A DNA stretch of 60,499 bases from Gammaproteobacteria bacterium (GTDB lineage Bacteria; Pseudomonadota; Gammaproteobacteria; S012-40), in contig JALUUH010000032.1 of assembly GCA_027021445.1 (NCBI GenBank), forward strand, positions 1 through 60,499, given 5' to 3'. Positions within the stretch are counted from its first letter, which is position 1. The number at the start of each line of letters is the position of its first letter. The notes below the pieces were generated by a model. It made no database searches, was not told the origin of the DNA, and saw only the letters and a list, made by a program, of their open reading frames with translations. The translations under genes and the position numbers were made by a program. Positions 1 through 9,581 of this stretch are shown piece after piece.

Positions 1-62
1 TCCCCGAAAGGGGTCAGCGAAAGGGGTCAGCGAAAGGGGTCAGCGAAAGGGGTCAGAGCCCT
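1..62. repeat. Four tandem ~13-bp copies of 'gaaaggggtcagc', ending in 'ggggtcagagcccttta'
   Basis: Direct reading of bases 1-62; the GGGGTCAG core is shared with the repeats at 3707 and 55424. Confidence 0.85.
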
Positions 63-289
63 TTAATATGCTCTAACATGAAATCGTCTACCGCCAGAGA
101 ATGAGATTAAATCAGATTTATAAAACCAGCATCAATACCCGCATCAGAAAATGCTACATAATTTATTTTTCATGTTTATTCATAGCTTGCTCCCCTGTTG
201 ACAATACTGCTTGCTCTCAATTATGCCTCATTGTTTACTCAAAGGTTGTGGTTCGTGCGCTCACACGAACCCATCCTTATTCGTTATGT

Positions 290-1267
290 TTATATTTCTA
301 TCACGATTTTACCACCGGAATTATTACTTTCCATAAGCTGATGTGCTTTTGAAATCTCATTGAAGGAAAATACATTTGATGGCTTGATTTTGTACATGCC
401 TTGTTCCGCATTTTCAATTATTTTCTGCATTGGAATATTCTTAATCGGAAAATCATCCGTTCCAAACTGGAAGCTTGCGAAAAAATTAAGATTGACAGAG
501 GGTGGCATATCTACCAGAGGATTAAAAGAGATCGGGTCGCTTCCACCAAGAAATCCAGCATTACAAACTGCGCCATTCTTTTTAACCATTTTGAGTGAAT
601 CCAGCAATGTAGTGTTGCCAATAATATCCATTACACTATCTATACCTGCTGGGTATTGTTCCCTTATTTTTTCATTTAACATGCTATTTTCAACAAATAC
701 TTTTGAGCAACCTAATGCCTTTAATTCATTAATACGCTCAATTGATCTTGTTGATGAAATGATCGTTACCCCTTTTATATTTGCGGCAATATTGATAGCT
801 GCTTGCCCTAGTGCCGAAGTTCCGCCTCGGATAAAGATAGTTTCATTTTCTTTGATATTCATATTTTCATGTAGGCAACTCCATGCGGTCGCATACGACT
901 CTGGAATTGCCGCAAAATCAACCCAACTTAGGCTTGTTTCAACTGGAAATACATTTTGTGTTGATAAGCAGGTGTACTCAGCATAACTACCATTCCTGGT
1001 AAGCCCCATTCCTCCCATGATAGCCGCTACTTTTTGACCTTTACTCAATATACCTGAAGGATCATTCTCGACTAAGCCCACGCACTCGATGCCACTCACT
1101 TCCGCTACATCACCCCAAAGCCCCTGGCGCATATATATTTCCGCACGATTAATCCCAAAGGCTTTAATCTTGATAAGGATCTCATCGGGTTGTGGAACGG
1201 GTGTAGGAATATCTTTAATAACTAATTGATTTGTATCACCATCTTTATTAATAACAATAGCTTTCAT
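290..1267 (-). CDS. Zinc-binding alcohol dehydrogenase / quinone oxidoreductase (MDR) family protein
   Basis: MKAIVINKDGDTNQLVIKDIPTP...; GIECVGLV and GGTSALGQAAINIA nucleotide-binding motif; GGAG RBS upstream of the ATG at 1267. Confidence 0.9.
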   Translation of the reverse strand: MKAIVINKDGDTNQLVIKDIPTPVPQPDEILIKIKAFGINRAEIYMRQGLWGDVAEVSGIECVGLVENDPSGILSKGQKVAAIMGGMGLTRNGSYAEYTCLSTQNVFPVETSLSWVDFAAIPESYATAWSCLHENMNIKENETIFIRGGTSALGQAAINIAANIKGVTIISSTRSIERINELKALGCSKVFVENSMLNEKIREQYPAGIDSVMDIIGNTTLLDSLKMVKKNGAVCNAGFLGGSDPISFNPLVDMPPSVNLNFFASFQFGTDDFPIKNIPMQKIIENAEQGMYKIKPSNVFSFNEISKAHQLMESNNSGGKIVIEI

Positions 1268-1358
1268 GTTTTTCTCCAATAATTTGATTGAGAAAAGATA
1301 TTAGCTATCTAAAGTGTTGTATAATAGTACATTGTTTTTACATACAGTGTAATATATA

Positions 1359-1422
1359 CGAACATACGAACATACGAACATACGAACATACGAACATACG
1401 AACATACGAACATACGAACATA
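1359..1422. repeat. Microsatellite: 8 perfect tandem copies of the octamer CGAACATA
   Basis: Direct reading. Confidence 0.97.
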
Positions 1423-2306
1423 TAAATATAACGCTTCATCAAATAAACGCATTTGTTGCAGTCATTGAGCAGGAAAGTCTCCAGGCTGCTGCCAATAAGC
1501 TGCATAAAACACATCCAAGTATTGTCACTTCGCTAAAAAAACTAGAAACGGGGCTGGGATTTTCTTTGTTTGATAGATCAGGTTACCGTTCTGTACCCAC
1601 GGAACAAGGGAAAGCTTTTTATCGACAATGCTTGCAAGTATTAAATGAGGTTGATGACTTAAAAGGACTTTCGATACATCTACAGCAAAACAAAGAAACA
1701 GAAATTTCTATTGCTATTGGTGATACAACACCATTACCGCCCGTATTATCACTATTGCGTGAATTTACTGAGAATTATAAATCAACCCATCTCAACTTGT
1801 TGTTTGAAAATCTTGAAGGAGCAAACGAACGTTTATTTGAAGGCAAGGCAAATATAATCATACACTATATAGATAAGTCAGATATTAGATATAATTATCA
1901 TGATTTTTGTAAAGTAGCGATAGTTCCAGTTGTGGCAAAAGGTTTTTTAAATACGGCCATTACACCTAGTCTAAAATATGATGACTTAAGAAAATATACG
2001 CAATGTATTGTTCGCTCAACTGTGCAAACTACCTCCTCTAATGATTATTTTATTCTTAAAAATACACCCTATATAAGCGTTGGAGACCAACACACCAAGA
2101 AAGAAATCATTTTGCAAAAAATGGCTTGGGGTCATATGCCGCTTTTTCTTGTAGAAAAAGAGCTAGAATCAGGAGAACTTCAATCTATTGAGGGAAAATA
2201 TATTAAAAGTACAACACTTGATATTGTTGTTGCTCGTTTGCAAAGCTTTCAACATGGGTTGATAACGGAGCATCTTTGGAAAAAGTTGACCAATGCTAGT
2301 TTTTGA
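1422..2306 (+). CDS. LysR-family transcriptional regulator; start codon uncertain (ATA at 1422, no in-frame ATG/GTG/TTG before the HTH)
   Basis: Frame extends upstream of the called ORF (1566): ITLHQINAFVAVIEQESLQAAANKLHKTHPSIVTSLKKLETGLGFSLFDRSGYR is a LysR winged HTH. Confidence 0.7.
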   Translation: MNITLHQINAFVAVIEQESLQAAANKLHKTHPSIVTSLKKLETGLGFSLFDRSGYRSVPTEQGKAFYRQCLQVLNEVDDLKGLSIHLQQNKETEISIAIGDTTPLPPVLSLLREFTENYKSTHLNLLFENLEGANERLFEGKANIIIHYIDKSDIRYNYHDFCKVAIVPVVAKGFLNTAITPSLKYDDLRKYTQCIVRSTVQTTSSNDYFILKNTPYISVGDQHTKKEIILQKMAWGHMPLFLVEKELESGELQSIEGKYIKSTTLDIVVARLQSFQHGLITEHLWKKLTNASF

Positions 2307-2378
2307 GCATAACGCTGAGATGACTGGAGTTAAGATACAAGGACTTTTTAAAATAAGCCCCTCTGCTGTTGTGCTCTA

Positions 2379-2428
2379 GGAAACAGAAATACAGAAATAG
2401 CAGAAATAGGAAATAGGGGACAGACCAC
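2379..2428. repeat. Left inverted-repeat arm 'ggaaataggggacagaccac' with degraded tandem copies upstream
   Basis: Reverse complement of the gtggtctgtcccctcttttcc units at 2658-2760. Confidence 0.8.
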
Positions 2429-2474
2429 GATTAGATGTTATATTGGGGTTTTTCAGTATTGCGGAAGATGTTTA

Positions 2475-2654
2475 ATGCCGCGCAGGGCACGTATCTCAAT
2501 ACCAGAAATAACCTGGCATATAATCCAACGCGAGAATAATCGCTCGGTTTGCTTTTTCACGGAGGAAGATGATTTATTGTATTTAGATCATCTTATAAGA
2601 TCAAACGGATGTGATATTCACGCCTATGTTTTGATGAACAATCATGTGCATTAA
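2475..2654 (+). pseudogene. Truncated REP-associated tyrosine transposase (RAYT, Y1/HUH superfamily), N-terminal 59 aa
   Basis: MPRRARISIPEITWHIIQRENNRSVCFFTEEDDLLYLDHLIRSNGCDIHAYVLMNNHVH*; typical RAYT N-terminus ending at the HxH motif; just below the ORF-track size cutoff. Confidence 0.85.
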
Positions 2655-2760
2655 TAGTGGTCTGTCCCCTCTTTTCCTTCTGTGTGCATTAATAGTGGTC
2701 TGTCCCCTCTTTTCTGTCCCCTCTTTTCCTGCTGCCTCTTTTCCTGTCCCCTCTTTTCCG
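2645..2760. repeat. Right-side repeats: a 32-bp perfect direct repeat (2645-2676, 2683-2714) followed by shorter tgtcccctcttttcc units
   Basis: Direct reading. Confidence 0.9.
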
Positions 2761-2811
2761 CCACCACGTGTAGCCTGGAAATGGAGTTACGGTAATTGAT
2801 TTAACAAATCG

Positions 2812-3642
2812 TTATTTTGCGTCATTAAGATCCCAGTTATATTCGTAATCGATATCGCCATCATGCTTGGTCAAGCGCTTTGCTAATGCGGGCTCGGCAT
2901 ATTTAGCCAGCTCTTTTAGCAATTCTTTTTCGTTGCCACCAAAATCGACTTGATACCACTCGAATATCTTGGACAACAGCAGATCTTCACCTTCCACTGT
3001 AATTCCTCTTGGATTATTCACATAGACTTTGGCAGACTCGGTCAGTTGATTATCGATATCCTTAGCAGTAAAGACTTTAGCTCTAAGATTTGGGCAACTA
3101 TAACTGGCGCAATTGACGGCATAATGAATTCTGGAATCCTTCCATATCGGGCGTAAAATACGATGCTCAACGTCATTCAAACTGAGTTGCTGTCCAGAAA
3201 TATTGAGATACTTCTCATTCCATGGGCCAGGGGAAAAAAGAGAGCCACCAATTTTAAGTATGGATTTCACCGGATAGGCATCCAATACAATATCAACAGT
3301 GAGCGCATTATAAAGATTAATCCAATAAGCCATCTGTTCATTGCGATTATATTGGCGCGGATCAATAGCTTCCAATGTTTTTATATAGCGTTTAAGTACT
3401 TTTCGGTCGGCGTCAATTGCACCATACTTAAATCGATTAATCCCATTGGAGTCTCTAACAAGGTACTTATCGAGTAAATCTTGCCAAGCGTCATGACTTA
3501 TAGTTGTCGAGCTTGCCTCATCGCTATCCATCCAAAATGTGAGCACTTTTGCAGCAGGCGCTGCGTAACCGACTTGCGCCAGAAAGGAAAAACAGAAAAT
3601 ACTCAGTAGTTTCCCTAGTTGCTTTGTAGTGAGTGAAAACAT
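2812..3642 (-). CDS. DUF547 domain-containing exported protein
   Basis: Signal peptide; NEQMAYWINLYNALTVDIVL...HYAVNCASYSCPNL. Confidence 0.9.
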   Translation of the reverse strand: MFSLTTKQLGKLLSIFCFSFLAQVGYAAPAAKVLTFWMDSDEASSTTISHDAWQDLLDKYLVRDSNGINRFKYGAIDADRKVLKRYIKTLEAIDPRQYNRNEQMAYWINLYNALTVDIVLDAYPVKSILKIGGSLFSPGPWNEKYLNISGQQLSLNDVEHRILRPIWKDSRIHYAVNCASYSCPNLRAKVFTAKDIDNQLTESAKVYVNNPRGITVEGEDLLLSKIFEWYQVDFGGNEKELLKELAKYAEPALAKRLTKHDGDIDYEYNWDLNDAK

Positions 3643-3706
3643 TATGCCTCCAGTAATATAAATGAGTGATAATTACTTAGTTATTCAAAAAACATTAGAA
3701 ATATTA

Positions 3707-3835
3707 GGGTCGGACTCGATATAAGCTGATAATTATATCGAGTCCGACCCCATTTGTTACGGACCCCATTTGTTACGCGACCCCATTTGTTACGACCCCA
3801 TTTGTTATTTGTTCTCATTTGTTACTTGCATATTC
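3707..3835. repeat. 17-bp perfect inverted repeat gggtcggactcgatata/tatatcgagtccgaccc (10-nt loop) followed by ~4 tandem gaccccatttgttac units
   Basis: Direct reading; arms 3707-3723 and 3734-3750. Confidence 0.93.
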
Positions 3836-3846
3836 TATTCTTTTAT

Positions 3847-4695
3847 TTACTCGATGGGTAAATAAATTTCAGTTTTAAGATTTTCGGGTTTGGTTTTTCT
3901 TGGGTCGCGGTTTAGATAAATTTCGAAACAAGGCTCGTCACGTAATTTGTGATCGCTTTCAGGAAGCCAGGAATTAAATATCATAGAGTATGTATCGTTT
4001 AATTTGTCGTATGCGCCTTTATGCATAAATACTGCGTAATTTCCTCCAGCAATAGTTCGGGCTTGAAGGTCTTCTTCATTGCGAATATCTGCAGAAATAT
4101 CTACACATGCGTCATAACGTATATGATTGCTTTCGGTGACATTAGGGTCATCGTGGGCAATGCCTATCATTCTGACAGACTTATCCATGAGCTTATTGGA
4201 ATAGGTAAACTTCATCAATTTTCCCCAAGCTTCGGCTGAAGCTTCTTTATAGTCACCTTTACCCCTTGCACAAATAACAGGAATACTTTCAATACTTTCA
4301 ATTGTTGGTTGCATAATATTTCCTTCAATAAGTTTAACTTTAATTGCGGTTTTTTTTATTGAAACCTTTTGTTTTCGAACTTGATTTGGCGCACAAGAAA
4401 ATTGTTTCTTAAAAGCTTTGTTAAACGAAGACTGATTATCATACCCACTTTTAAAAGCAATTTCGGTGATGCTGTCATCGGAGTAAAGCAATTGTTTGAC
4501 TGAACGCTCAAGCAGTAGCCTTTTTTTATAAGAGTGAATACTCTCACCAACATACAACCGAAATAATCGATGAAAATGAAATTCCGAATAGCAAGCAATT
4601 GATGCCAATTGAGAAATATCTGTTTCTAGATTGAGATTATGTTCAATGTGTTCAACGACTTTATTCATTCTTTCATGATGTAATCTTTTGCTCAT
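3847..4695 (-). CDS. AraC-family regulator with GyrI-like small-molecule-binding domain
   Basis: AraC HTH (DISQLASIACYSEFHFHRLFRLYVGES...) plus C-terminal GyrI-like domain; GAGGAAGTCC RBS upstream of 4695. Confidence 0.88.
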   Translation of the reverse strand: MSKRLHHERMNKVVEHIEHNLNLETDISQLASIACYSEFHFHRLFRLYVGESIHSYKKRLLLERSVKQLLYSDDSITEIAFKSGYDNQSSFNKAFKKQFSCAPNQVRKQKVSIKKTAIKVKLIEGNIMQPTIESIESIPVICARGKGDYKEASAEAWGKLMKFTYSNKLMDKSVRMIGIAHDDPNVTESNHIRYDACVDISADIRNEEDLQARTIAGGNYAVFMHKGAYDKLNDTYSMIFNSWLPESDHKLRDEPCFEIYLNRDPRKTKPENLKTEIYLPIE

Positions 4696-5016
4696 GGACT
4701 TCCTCAACAAATGGTTCGAGGGAATATTACTGTTTTGGCTCGACGAATACTTTTCCATTCCTGCTATAGAGTAATTCGCTTGTATCACACAAAAGAGGGG
4801 CGGGCCTTGTTCCGTGCATTTTTCGCTGCTCGCCGGAAAATTCTATTCGGAGAGGTCTGACCATAAGATCGAGTGTAAACCGAAATTAGACACGAAACAA
4901 AAAGACTTCGTGCAGGTTGGGATAATAATTATCTTATAAAAGTAATTTCAGGGATGTCTGCATAGAGCGATTGCCCTGCCAATATACATGACCTAGAACC
5001 CACCTATACCGACTCG

Positions 5017-5363
5017 ATGAAAGAACGAGTCGATAGCGACAAAGAAAAGTAGATATACAGCGATAAGACCTGGCATTTAAATTGCGTTTAAGTGCTGGGA
5101 ATTGATAAAAAGACGGGCGACTATACTCGTTTAACCCATTTTAAACCGGAGACTGATACAAAGCCATTCCGATCGAAAAGTCACGATGATCCTGAAGAAA
5201 TTATAATTATAAAAGGCAGTCTCTATGTGAAGCATTTAATCAATGGCTAAAGGTCGGTGATTACGCAAGTCGTCCAGCAGGAGAATTACACGGCCCATTT
5301 AGAACTGATGCCGGGTGTGTGGTGTTAGAAATATCATATCCAAGCCTGTCGCTAAAGAAATGA
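5017..5363 (+). pseudogene. Degenerate cupin (ChrR-like) domain gene with in-frame stops and a frameshift
   Basis: Residual translation VLGIDKKTGDYTRLTHFKPETDTKPFRSKSHDDPEEIIIIKGSLYV / WLKVGDYASRPAGELHGPFRTDAGCVVLEISYP. Confidence 0.75.
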
Positions 5364-5416
5364 ACCTCTTAATGCCAAAAAACTGTAATTTACGACTCAT
5401 AACATAAGGAAAAAGC

Positions 5417-6556
5417 ATGAAAATGTTACACAAATTAATGGTTTCAATTGCAGTACTGCTCACGGTCTCAGCATGCAGCAACGAAGATGGAGTTTCTATT
5501 GCAACCGGTCAATTTAAAGATAGCAATACGTCGGGAATTAGCTACGTATCAGGTGGCCAGTCTGGCACTACCGACTTAAATGGCAGTTTCAACTATGAAA
5601 CGGGCAAAACAGTTACATTTTCAATCGGCGGAGTCACTTTAGGAACAGCTAATGGAAAATCAGTTATTACCCCTGTTGACTTGATACCAAACGGCCGCTC
5701 AAGTTCTATTGAAGTACTGAATATTACGCGTTTTTTATTGATGCTGGATGCTGACGGAGACCCGTCTAATGGCATACATATTCCGGCAGAGGTGCAAACC
5801 GTTGCAAATGATTGGACACAGGTTAATTTTGGCATGACTGATATATCTACAGGGTTAACAACTATTATTTCTAATGCTATATCAGCAAGTGGAGGTGTTC
5901 ATGCACTGCCAAATGCAAGTACCGCACAAGGACATTTAGAAACAACACTACTCTGCTCTTATGCCGGTGCTTATACGGGGACATATTCCGGTGGTGACAA
6001 TGGAAATTTTGGATTTTTAGTAAACGCAGCTACTGGAAACATAGAAGGTGCGGCATATAGTATTCCAGAAAAAGAGTATATCAACCTGACTGGCACAACC
6101 CCCATTAGCTATGATCAAAATGTTGCATTCGTCAGTGGAGACGCTTCTAAAGATGCCACATTTAGTGGTGCATTTTCCTCTGTAAATGAAGTAGCAGGGA
6201 CATGGGAGAATACCACCCTTTCAATTAATGGTGATTTTTCTGGCGCAAGAATAGGCGGAGTAGTAAATGCACTACATCGTTTTACGGGTAACTATATCGG
6301 TGGTGACTTTGGTTTATTCTCCTTTGATATCGATGATTCTAATGCTGTAACCGGCATTGCCTATAGTATTGCTGATGCCGAAATGTTTACGCTGAGTGGC
6401 TCGGTTACTGGAACAACCTTGACCGCAAGTATAACGGGAGGCGCTACAATTACAGGAACATTGAATACCGAGACAGGCGCGCTTGATGGCACATGGAATA
6501 ATTCAGCAGAAAACTTGTCAGGTACATTTTCCGGCAACGGCTGCCAACTCAACTAA
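5417..6556 (+). CDS. Lipoprotein with two internal GTYxGGDxGxFxF...AYSI repeat domains
   Basis: Lipobox LTVSAC; internal sequence duplication. Confidence 0.8.
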   Translation: MKMLHKLMVSIAVLLTVSACSNEDGVSIATGQFKDSNTSGISYVSGGQSGTTDLNGSFNYETGKTVTFSIGGVTLGTANGKSVITPVDLIPNGRSSSIEVLNITRFLLMLDADGDPSNGIHIPAEVQTVANDWTQVNFGMTDISTGLTTIISNAISASGGVHALPNASTAQGHLETTLLCSYAGAYTGTYSGGDNGNFGFLVNAATGNIEGAAYSIPEKEYINLTGTTPISYDQNVAFVSGDASKDATFSGAFSSVNEVAGTWENTTLSINGDFSGARIGGVVNALHRFTGNYIGGDFGLFSFDIDDSNAVTGIAYSIADAEMFTLSGSVTGTTLTASITGGATITGTLNTETGALDGTWNNSAENLSGTFSGNGCQLN

Positions 6557-6693
6557 AGCTACCTAATAGCGATGGGAGGAACGCTTGCTCTTAGCAAAAA
6601 GTTTTTTGCGCCGGAGTAATGGAAGATGGCAAGCCTAAATTTCGCAGTCGGCCGCTATGCAGTGTTATTGCCGTTCAACTGCGGATTCTAGGA

Positions 6694-8013
6694 TCAGTTC
6701 TTACCATGCTTAATCTTCGGCCAATATGTTTCAAACTTGAAATCAGGACTGTGTTTTTGCACATGACATTGCGCGCACATTTTTTCAGGCTTCCAGTTAA
6801 TATTAGTCACTTTTATTTGGCCTGCACTCGCAGCGTGTTCTTTTGCAGCCCCATGGCAGTTTTCACACTGAACATGTTTTAGATTTTCGGTCAGTGATGG
6901 ATCAATGAAGCCGCCTTTTTTTTCAAAACCCAACACATGGCAAACAATGCAATTTGGATCAAAAGCCTTGTTCACATCTTGCAGTTTATAAAAGGCTTCG
7001 GCATGCGGCGTGTTAAACCATTTACTATGCTCTTGCTGATGACATGCTTTGCAGGTGCTTTCTCCCGCATAGGGTGAATCGCCGGTCATTAACGCTTTCT
7101 TCTGGGCAACACGTTGTTCATAATCTGCTTTTACTTTAGCATTGTATTCCTCATACCAAGCATCCATGCGTGGTGGATCGAGAACTTCAGGTGGTAATAC
7201 GTGAATTTGATGCTGCCAGTTTTTTATTCTATGCTTATCCAGATCAAAACTTAATTCACCTAAACGCATACCGCGTGAGCCTGGCTGCAACACAATTGTA
7301 TTCGCTATTTTTTTCGGCTCACCTATTTTTTCATATTTAGCTTTTATTAAGACAATATCAATATTATCGAATGGAAAGTTTTCTTGTAGTGTTTTGAGTG
7401 TTAAATTTGTACCCAAGATGGTTACGAGTCCATTCTTTTTGTTGTTGGCCAATGCATTAAGCAGCCACTCTTTTTGCTGCGCAAAGGCGTTACGGGTATC
7501 GCCAACCATATTTGGATTTTTTTTGGGATCCAGCCAATGAAAATATACAAATTTTTGCTTGGCTCTTTTTATAATTATTTTATGCGGAAAGTATTCATTA
7601 TAGGCCGTAAATGGAAGTTTTTGGGCATTTAGAAAGTCAGCACCGAAGGCTAAGTCCTGCCATTGAATACCGATAGCATCATAGTTAACAGCCTTTAGTC
7701 CCTTGAGTATATATTCGCTTTTTAATCTATCTTGCGGAATTTCGCTAACGATAAGACCACCTGCAGATAGCAATATTAAGTCTTTATCTTTAGTACGCAA
7801 CTCGTCGATTTTAGTTACCCGGCGTTTGATGCCACCCTTATTGCCTCCTTCACTGCAACCACAGGGCTCTAATTCACCATCTAAATTACCTGAATATACA
7901 AGTGTATATTTCTGGGCTTCAGCGACCGCGCTGCTAGTAAAGAATATTGAAAAAAATGCAAAGGGAAGTATTAATAGATAGCAACGAAAGTTCATTATTT
8001 CATCCTTTGTCAA
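6694..8013 (-). CDS. Multiheme c-type cytochrome (c554-like) with N-terminal 5'-nucleotidase/UshA-like domain
   Basis: Four CxxCH motifs (CKACH, CIVCH, CENCH, CAQCH); N-terminal YSGNLDGELEPCGCSEGGNKGGIKRRVT. Confidence 0.85.
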   Translation of the reverse strand: MTKDEIMNFRCYLLILPFAFFSIFFTSSAVAEAQKYTLVYSGNLDGELEPCGCSEGGNKGGIKRRVTKIDELRTKDKDLILLSAGGLIVSEIPQDRLKSEYILKGLKAVNYDAIGIQWQDLAFGADFLNAQKLPFTAYNEYFPHKIIIKRAKQKFVYFHWLDPKKNPNMVGDTRNAFAQQKEWLLNALANNKKNGLVTILGTNLTLKTLQENFPFDNIDIVLIKAKYEKIGEPKKIANTIVLQPGSRGMRLGELSFDLDKHRIKNWQHQIHVLPPEVLDPPRMDAWYEEYNAKVKADYEQRVAQKKALMTGDSPYAGESTCKACHQQEHSKWFNTPHAEAFYKLQDVNKAFDPNCIVCHVLGFEKKGGFIDPSLTENLKHVQCENCHGAAKEHAASAGQIKVTNINWKPEKMCAQCHVQKHSPDFKFETYWPKIKHGKN

Positions 8014-8060
8014 TCAATTTAATTGTTTTTTTAATGATTTACAGTGCTGAATGATAAAAA

Positions 8061-8987
<927 letters not shown>

Positions 8988-8990
8988 TCA

Positions 8991-9581
8991 CTATGCACTG
9001 CGAATAATTTCGTCGCTGAGTGCATTTTTTATGACTGTCGGTTTTTTGTGATTCTGGATTTCACCCGGAACCACAAAATCAATGGCGCTTAATAAACGAA
9101 GTCGAATTTGCATTGTCGTTTTACACGGTGTTCTTCCAGCTTTATTTGCACTGGTGGATACCAGCGGGCCTCCAAATGCTGCGCACAGCTGCGCAGCAAT
9201 CGGATGGGCCGTCACTCTAACCGCAATTCCTTCATGGTCGCCCATTAACCATTTTGGAGCATGACGACTAGCGGGCAAAACCCAAGTATGCGGCCCCGGC
9301 CAAGTGTTATTTACTTTGGCAAGAATGTCAGTATCTAATGGTGAAATATAAGCACTGAGTTGATTAAAATGACTCGCGATCAGGATGAGTCCTTTGGCCA
9401 CAGGGCGTTGCTTAATCGCGAGTAATCGTAGCACCGCTGATTCATTCAAAGGATCGCAACCTAGACCAAAAACGGCCTCGCTGGGATAAGCGATAACTCC
9501 TCCGTAATTTAAGAGACCTACTGCTTTTTTTAAAACAAAATTATCCAAGCTTGGTTTGCAGTTCTGCGTCTTTCTTTTCAA
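8991..9581 (-). CDS. tsaC: L-threonylcarbamoyladenylate synthase (Sua5/YrdC family)
   Basis: GGVIAYPSEAVFGLGCDP...KQRPVAKGLI...STSANKAG. Confidence 0.93.
   Translation of the reverse strand: MKRKTQNCKPSLDNFVLKKAVGLLNYGGVIAYPSEAVFGLGCDPLNESAVLRLLAIKQRPVAKGLILIASHFNQLSAYISPLDTDILAKVNNTWPGPHTWVLPASRHAPKWLMGDHEGIAVRVTAHPIAAQLCAAFGGPLVSTSANKAGRTPCKTTMQIRLRLLSAIDFVVPGEIQNHKKPTVIKNALSDEIIRSA

Noticed and set aside
360-986. 208-aa plus-strand ORF
   Set aside because: Antisense to the well-supported MDR oxidoreductase; no independent support.
1359-1422. Regular repeat array that could be taken for a CRISPR
   Set aside because: The unit is 8 bp with no spacers and no cas genes; it is a microsatellite.
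3746-3835. Tandem gaccccatttgttac units as a mini-CRISPR or iteron array
   Set aside because: Spacers are 0-2 nt, units derive from the adjacent inverted-repeat arm, and no replication or cas gene is nearby.
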